Shown: one piece after another, positions 57,183 to 64,000 of the stretch
How positions within the stretch are numbered: the stretch's first letter is position 1
How the letters are laid out: each line of letters begins with the position of its first letter
Source: Acephala macrosclerotiorum
Lineage: Eukaryota > Ascomycota > Leotiomycetes > Helotiales > Mollisiaceae
NCBI GenBank assembly: GCA_014904845.1
Contig: MU119206.1
Span: 496,001 to 560,000, forward strand
Direction: 5' to 3'
Length of the DNA: 64,000 bases
Position numbers and translations under genes: made by a program
The notes under the pieces: generated by a model
Database searches by the model: none
What the model was told of the DNA's origin: nothing
What the model saw: only the letters and a program-made list of their open reading frames with translations

Positions 57183-59026
57183 ATGGCACTCGTCCCTTGG
57201 CCTCCTCTTCCACGTCAACGTTTTGATTATCCCCACAAGCAGAGTCATCCAAGACAGAAAGGACAATTATCTCATTTCAAATCCACACAAGAACTACAAG
57301 GTCGCCATCACTCCCGGCACTATGAGCAGGAAGGCAGCCAGAAAGATGAAAAACAAAGCTGAGCTACAGGCCATCGGACCCCTAGCCAATCTCTTCTCCC
57401 CTAACACAGACCGCAGGGTACAGGTGCCAGACCTCCATGCCCAGCGACTCAACGTCCCATCCGACCAAGGACATTATTCTAAGAAGAGGGACAAAGTCCT
57501 GATTAGACATCACGAAGTAGTGCACATCCCCCTTTTGTATTACAATGAGCTAACATCATAGGTGGTCAATGCCTCCAGCTCGGATGGTGGACTAGAGACT
57601 CGTATACAACCTCCAAGCAAGCCTGCGGATTCACAAGCAAGTCCCTCCCTTGATCGGACATCTCTTGTCGCCGTTGATAGCCCCGCGGAAGCCAACAGCC
57701 CGCCAAAGGCCGCCGAAAGCACATCGCTACTGTCCAAGCGTCGACAAGCGGATATCCAAGCCGCAGTAGGACTTTGCCTAAGGGCATTCTGACTTTTCCT
57801 CAAGCGTTATTGATGACAGAACAATGTCCACTCGAGCTTAGGATATTGCCCATAGCATATCACGTTCTGTCTTATCGAGCTGATACTCAAGAAGCTAAGC
57901 AAAAGAGCAGTGTTTCTAGACTTCCCGATTCAGGACACTTTGGAAGCCACGCCAATATCCTTTCTACCAACGGACTTCACAGAGATGGAAATGACGGCGC
58001 TCATCCAAACCACCACTCTATCACGAAGCGGAATTTAGGCGAAGAGAGCAACAAGAGCGGTGGTGGTGGGAAGATTAGCTACAATGTACCACGAGATCAA
58101 GGACTCTCGAAAGACACAGATTCAGGACGCAGTAATAACGAGGAAGATAGTCCAGACGGATCGGAAGACGGCGACCCAACTATCATTACTGACACACAGG
58201 CAAACATCGGATACAACCTTACCCTCTTCGAGTACGAGTGGAAGTATCCGGCGGATGAGCTCCATGTTTCGGCAACTCAAGTGTTTACGTAGTGTTTCTG
58301 AAGGACAAGGCGAGATGGTTATGATAGCTGTTACTTTCGTCTTCCATCTTGGGAGTAACACAACCATGCGTATTTCAAGGGCAAGCATCAAGATTCTACC
58401 ATACCACATACAAGGAGATAAGACTTTTAATGTGAGGAAGATTCCATACTTCTCTCCTCATGCCGTTTTCGGAAAGTTTTCAAGGGAGTCTTCGATATGG
58501 CAATTTGTTCCAGGTGAGTCGGAATGCTGGCGAGCTTCTTCTAATGCTAATGATTTATAACAGTTACTTCTCAATCCGGGGCATCGCTAGGAAGCTTAAA
58601 TATGAACCGAGCACCGGCAACGTCAGCAATTCCACCACATAGGTCATTGATGATGATTCAAGGTTCAGTCAGGAGTTTCGAAGGTCTAGAACAAGGCTCT
58701 CTTCTGTGGACGGTGGAGGAAGATCAGGAGGGATGCTCAGGTACACCTAACGAGTTCACTTTCTCGTTCGCCGTGTTGCAAGAGGTCGCTCGCGACCCGT
58801 TCAGACTCCACATACAGATCGTTCCAACGGTAATTTATCTCACGTCAGAAGACATACCATCCACAAATCTCCAATATAGGCGCCAGATTTGTCATGCAGA
58901 AGCTCAGTATTCGTCCAGTCTCAATGGGTTTCAATTTGGAGAAGAAAACCTTCTGGCCTCAGATAATGTAGAGGAGCGACTTAACACAATGGTCGAACTT
59001 TCCGAGGCTCCATGGCCAACTTACTA
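57183..59026 (+). pseudogene. Uncharacterised fungal gene, apparently frameshifted
   Basis: Several plus-strand frames line up as one gene but do not join cleanly. The segment TEQCPLELRILPIAYHVLSY and a Ser/Asn/Gly-rich stretch lead to YNLTLFEYEWKYPADELHVS and ATQVFT before a stop at 58290. The next conserved-looking segment, EGQGEMVMIAVTFVFHLGSN then TTMRISRASIKI, is in another frame with no GT..AG intron between. A GT..AG intron (about 58514-58563) then joins FVP to VTSQSGASLGSLNM, followed by IQGSVRSFEGLEQGSLLWTV and NEFTFSFAVLQ to a stop at 59026. This order resembles an uncharacterised fungal family (Ig-like strands with a WTxEE block) I cannot name. The 5' exon and true start are unclear; 57183 is the earliest ATG. 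Confidence 0.5.
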
Positions 59027-59724
59027 GAGTCTCAGGGACAATGGACAGGGAGCATTGTGTATGTATGAGTTCATGGAGTTACAGGCACACAGGGAGGAAT
59101 GACTGGGCTATGAAATTATTGGATGAGGGGTAATGAAATTACGAGAGAGAAATGATAGTGTTATGACATTATAAATAAATTCTGTCTCTTTCAAAAATAC
59201 TCCAAACTCAATAACCTCTAATGTTCAGCAATAGGAGGGGCATTCAAGTCCGACGAAATTGCGTCGTAGTGCACGCCAAACCTTAACATTATTATGAAGC
59301 CGTCAATTAACAGCTGCACTTGTCAGACGATCTGAAGCGAGTCTTGGCACATTCTGGTGCTATTGGACATTGAATCATTTCGTGATTGATCGTGAAGACT
59401 ACAGATATTAGCCTGGCCCTTTTTCGCTACCGTGCCCAAACTTGTACTCAATCCAAAAATCCCATGGTATCACTGAGTCCCGAACTCCAGTAATTTGACA
59501 CCTAAGCAATGGATTCTGACATTCGGATTCTGTCTTGCCAAATCCTCGTATGCTCATAAGTCGACCCCAAGAATGTCTCCCCACCCGGGTCTCCAAATGC
59601 TGATGTGGAATCCCAGAATTTCCATGCTCCCCATCCTCATGCCCTCGCTCTACGATAACAGAGTGTATACTTCCCGGAGTACGGGCATCCAACTTTGTCT
59701 CGACTACCAAGTATTCCTCCCAAA
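59027..59724. other. Convergent intergenic 0.7 kb, nothing recognised
   Basis: This lies between the uncharacterised gene and the AzgA stop. It probably holds the AzgA 3' UTR. Confidence 0.45.
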
Positions 59725-61681
59725 TTACCTCCTCAACGGCGACCCAGGGTGCTCCAACTCCGTCTCCAAAGGTCCCGCCGATACCTCCGTCTTACTCCCA
59801 TACCCATATCTACTAAATCCACTAAGCCCCGGCATCCACGTCGTATCCCCCGTCATCGGCCCATCCATATTCCGCACTTCCTCTCCCGGCCCAACAGCGA
59901 CAGCTTGTCCAATAGCCCCCATTCCCTCACTAACACCACTTCCTCGATCAACATTCTTCTTCGCCATCGCGTAACTATCTCTGCTAGTTAATTCTTCTGC
60001 ATCGAAATCCCAGTCTCGCCAGAAATCGCGTTTCCCCCGCGCAGCGCGCTTTACCCAGCCAGGGAGTAGGCCACCCCTAACTTTGTAGGTCCAGTAGTCT
60101 TTGTATTCGTAGTCGTAGGGGACTATACGGCCACCCGAGAGCTTAAGAATGATCCAGGCGCCAGTGTTAAGGATTGTGTATGTCACAATCCCGGTAATCA
60201 ATCCATAAGCAATTGAATAAGTGAAAGGCATAACCGCGAGTGTGAGGAAAGCCGGAACTGAGTCGCCGATATAGCGCCAGTTGATATCAGTACAAGCTCT
60301 AGCCATCATAGCACCAACGAGGATCAATGTACATCCTGTAGCCCAAGAAGGGATGGAGGCGAAAATCGGAGCAAAAAAGATAGAGATGAAGAAACAGAGA
60401 CCAGTGACGCAGGCTGTTATCCCTGTAGCGCCACCCTCTGATATACCAGCTCCGGATTCGATGAATGCTGTCACGGGAGGGGAGCCGAAGAGTGAGCCGA
60501 TTGTGATACTTGCGGCGTCGATCATGTAAGCGACAGCGGAGCCTTCGAAGTCCTGTGTATCTTCGTCGATGGCGCCGCAGAAACGAGCCATGGAGTACAG
60601 GGTTCCCGTGCAGTCGAGGATGTCGACGTAGAGGAAGGTGATCAAGGCGGAGGCGAATTGGGATGCGTTGTCACCGGTTATGTTCCAGTCTTGGGCGCCG
60701 AGGGTGTGTTTGATGGGGTGAAATGTGACGACTTGCTTGAAGAAGTTGAAGGCGTCGTTTCCGGCTTCGGTGTGTGGGAAGGTGGTTATTAAGGTGTCGC
60801 GGGGCCAGGAGAGGATGGATACAAAGAGGATGCCGGCTATGATGGCACCTTTGACGCGGTACATCATGAGGAATGCTGTGAAGATGCCGCCGCAGAAGAC
60901 TCCGACCCAGAGTTTGGGGTTGCGCATCTTTCCAGATATACATTGTCCACTTACATAGTCCCAGTGCTCTGCGTCTTGTACACAACCTGCTATGGTGAGA
61001 GGGTCGGGATACGATCCTGAAATGGCGCCTATACCTGCTGAGTAGGTGAGCCCGATGAGAGCAAGGTACAAGCCGATTCCTGCTCCTGCTGCAATTTTGA
61101 GGCTCGTAGGGATTGTTCTTGCAAGCCATTGTCTTAAGCCAAGGATGGAGAGCGCGACGAATATGAGACCTTCGACGAAGACAGCTGTGAGAGCTAGCCG
61201 GTATGGAACAGAACCCGAACCATTGGTGCCAACCACTTGATACGTGAAGTATGCATTGAGTCCCATCCCTGGCGCAAGGGCGATTGGCATGTTTGCGAAG
61301 AGGCCCATGGAGAAGCTGGCGAGAGCTGATATCGCAGCCGTTCCGGTGACGAGGTCGCGGTTGATCTCTTGTTGGCAGGACTGATAGTCCATCCCTTGGG
61401 GTGTGCTGGTGTTGAAACAGAAAGGGTCGTCGATTTCTGGCGATGGGGCGCATTTGCATGTTCCTCCACTTGCTATGACAAGTTAGTAAAGCTTGTAATA
61501 AGAGATTGGTAGACTTGCCGGCAGTTATTGATGCATTTACAGAAATGATGTACGCCATAGCAAAGAATGTTGCAAGCCCAGCTCTCACTTCTGTCAAGAA
61601 TCTTGTTCCTTTCCTCTCTAGTCTATGTCCGGAGTATTCGAGTCGAAATCGTCTTCCCACCACGCTCTTGGCCACAGCCAT
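59725..61681 (-). CDS. azgA: AzgA-type purine (hypoxanthine-adenine-guanine) permease
   Basis: AzgA carriers take up adenine, guanine and hypoxanthine with protons at the plasma membrane. Exons 61681-61519 and 61472-59725 give 636 aa. The intron starts with GC (G|GCAAGT...CATAG), which keeps frame: ATFFAMAYIISVNASITA continues to SGGTCKCAPSPEIDDPFCFN. Family blocks include GLFANMPIALAPGMGLNAYF, ILDCTGTLYSMARFCG, the SLFGSPPVTAFIESGAGISE segment and GGATGITACVTGLCFFIS. About 12-14 hydrophobic segments are visible. The C-terminal tail (KRDFWRDWDFDAEELTSRDS onwards) is cytosolic, Gly/Glu-rich and longer than in the Aspergillus protein. Transporters of this type are usually induced by purines and repressed by ammonium; no control site was identified here. 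Confidence 0.94.
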
Positions 61682-64000
61682 ATTCGTCCTTTCAACCTGA
61701 AATTCATCAGCACTGGCTGGTTGGAGAAGGAAGTGAACATACCCATCCCATGATGCTTGCTGTATTATGTACTTGGAAATATGTAGATAAACAATGTACG
61801 CGCCACCCCGCTGATATGACAGGAATTCAGAGCGTTATATGCGTTGATCGTAAATCGTAAAGGGTATTCATTCCACATTCCATCACCGCTAACTACCAAA
61901 GTCTCCCACCTCCGACCCGTGTATTATCTAGCCTTGCCGTTGCCCTCGCGATGCCTTTCCAAAATTGAGCAAGATAGGCTGGATGGGATGGGATGAGCGG
62001 GGTCCTCCGAGCCGTGCGTTTGCGATGGCCGTGAAACGAAATATGTTTGCGCGTCTTTTACGAACTTGAAATCAAACCAGGAACAGAGCTAGGATAGTAA
62101 ACGTAGGAACTTAGGATAGTCTTTCAGATATGTAAATCTACAAGATGTGTGGAGGAGGCTAGATGGAGCATCCGATCACGAGAAGTGGACCAGACCGACT
62201 TCGTGGGATGAAACAGAGTTGCCTTGACAGGGGCAGCTACATAAGGTTTGCATGGCATGGCAAAGCCATAGTACTTCGTATGAGCGGCATGTGCTAGTGC
62301 AGACAAAACCATTCGGCATCCATGGCCCTAAAGCAGCCAAGAGATAGCAGACGCGGGCTATCAACGCCTCATTGCACATGGGCAATCGAAGCAGCTAACG
62401 ACGTTTCCCGCCGCTATCAACTTTCTTGCTCGCAAAAACTTTCATGCAAATCTTCAAGAAAAAGCCCCTCGACGGAGTGTGGGTGCACAAAGATGGAGGT
62501 CCTGGCTATCCTGATCGACGCACTCGCAGTAGTCCTTCTTGTCCCTCCATCCCACGAACAATACTGGGGGAGTGCTAGAAATGGAGGGCTTTGTCCTTCC
62601 ATTTGAATTTGCCCTCGGTTTCATTACCGAAGGAAGCAGCAGCTGCGTCTTGACCCTGTCAACTTTCGCGACGCCTCTCGTAACACGCGAACTTTGGAAG
62701 CGTTCAAGTTATCCGGCGCTGGAGAGACTGGTGATAGGCTCGACTTGCAGTATCTATCTGACTGTGCAGTTACGGCAGTGGCAATCCATTACATCGACGT
62801 TTTGACTGCTGAGAGATATCTTTCGCTATCTTCCAACGCTGTACGGCGTACTTGGTAGAATGGCAGGCATGATGCTTGTGATATCGCAAACTCAGACGAT
62901 TGCGATGCATGATGGGATGAGCGTGAGTTTGTCTAGCGTTCTTCCTCGTATACCGTAACCTTATTCTGCCGTACTCGATGCGGTGTCTCAAAGAGGCTAG
63001 CTCACATCAAGATACGGAGGTACTGGCACCATAAATTTCAGGGGTCTCAAAAAGGAAGCTCAAAAGCTACGAGAATCTGTAGCGGGAGCTTTTCCATTTC
63101 CTTTCCATCTTGCTTCCATTGCTTGGCTTCCCGCCTCCGAGAAAAACAGACCCTCACGCTTCCGTACAAACACGGTTCAACTGTTCTCGTCTACCTACGT
63201 ATCATATCCGAAATATCGTGGCCTCCTCAGGCCCGGCTCTTTGACGACGCCGGTTCAGCCAGGAGGACGAGCTCGAGAACGGGTGTGGCACGCGCAGGGG
63301 GACTTCATGCCTTCACTGCATATGCATCCTTGGAACCAGGGAGGCTCTACCAACTGCAGTCTAAGCCGGCAGAAACGCAGTGTTCAGGAAGAATTTCCCG
63401 TTAACGCCTCTTTCTCACGATATGAGGAGTTGGGTATCTTTCGAAAGACCAGAATGGAAGACGCGGCAAGATTCCGCACAATATCCTTGCTCCCAACGTA
63501 CATTTCTCCAACCTCTCCCGCAGCTGTTATCAATGACAGAGATCAATGCGCTCTAATAAGGGCTCCGCCAGTTCACTCCTCTCACGTTTGATTCAGCAGT
63601 GGCGAGCTGATGGTATTAAAAACTTTGCTCGGCCGGTCCCGAACACAGCATATGCGGCGTTATGCGTAGGCCATCTCAAGAGCTGTGATACTAAAGTAGT
63701 GTACGTACAGCATCCATCATGGTCATCTCTTCATGACGAGGAATCGAGGATAGTCTTGGCTCCCAAGCTACCAAATGGTTGTCTCCCAGGAATTGGTCTC
63801 TTGACCCCAGGATCATGGCGTCGACTATTACGGAACAGAGCCGCCAGCCTCCATGAACCACAACATCAGGCCCGATAGGCCCATATATCTCTATACTTCT
63901 TCGCCTACGTGTACTTCTTCAGACCTTTTTGTGCTACATTCGCGGCGTAGCGGCTGTTACCCCAGATGCGGGAATGTGCATTACATGTCCGACGTACAAT
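61682..64000. other. 2.3 kb without a supported gene
   Basis: Frames up to 116 codons (63123-63404, 63241-63591, 63546-63878 plus strand) overlap in phase and have no recognised domain. The first part is the azgA promoter. Confidence 0.4.

Noticed and set aside
57223..57561. 112-codon frame as a separate gene
   Set aside because: It begins at TTG, not ATG, and its relation to the following gene could not be resolved by splicing.
1..64000. tRNA genes, CRISPR arrays, retrotransposon ORFs
   Set aside because: None could be recognised by eye; a tRNA scan would be needed to exclude tRNAs firmly.

Overview
The window is nuclear DNA from a filamentous ascomycete (Pezizomycotina). The evidence is many short spliceosomal introns (mostly 45-70 nt with GT..AG ends and CTAAC/CTGAC-like branch sites), a NoxR (p67phox-like) NADPH-oxidase regulator, a HET-domain locus, an AzgA purine permease, a fungal CBM1-linked GH5 mannanase, and traces of RIP-type C-to-T decay. 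The gene set would fit a Leotiomycete, but the class is a guess.

Layout. 1-9 kb: secreted mannanase (1378-2991), a HET-domain pseudogene (3310-5330) and an FHA-domain Chk2/Mek1-like kinase on the minus strand (5659-8231) carrying an apparent one-base frameshift. 9-13 kb: RPL41 (25 codons, split by an intron in its last-but-one codon), RNA polymerase I subunit A49, and a tiny cysteine-tailed CYSTM-like protein. 13-18.5 kb: gene-poor, with the remains of a subtilisin-like gene. 18.5-26.2 kb: hemerythrin-like protein, noxR, the copper chaperone CCS1 and mitochondrial uL13m. 26-31 kb: gene-poor, with a decayed SMP-30/lactonase gene and an unknown frame interrupted only by three amber codons. 31-56.5 kb: a dense housekeeping block with eRF1, prephenate dehydratase, an HTD2-like dehydratase with a repeat tail, a CaMKK/Ssp1-like kinase, BET5, PEX3, ATG101, a ZNF511-like zinc-finger protein, an EST1/SMG7-like protein, adenosine kinase, 60S uL2, a WHIM-type chromatin protein and a DUF1770 protein. 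56.7-57.0 kb: a 283-bp MITE with 33-bp terminal inverted repeats and a TTA target duplication. 57-64 kb: an uncharacterised, probably frameshifted gene, an AzgA permease, and 2.3 kb without a supported gene.

There is no operon-like functional cluster. The genes are independent eukaryotic units, several arranged as divergent pairs with short shared promoters (CaMKK/BET5, PEX3/ATG101, CCS1/uL13m) or convergent pairs. The main structure is a contrast between a well-kept housekeeping block and gene-poor stretches rich in decayed accessory genes. Exon models were made by eye. For most intact genes the inferred exon lengths sum to a multiple of three, which supports them. No RNA gene, CRISPR array or prokaryotic-style system was recognised.
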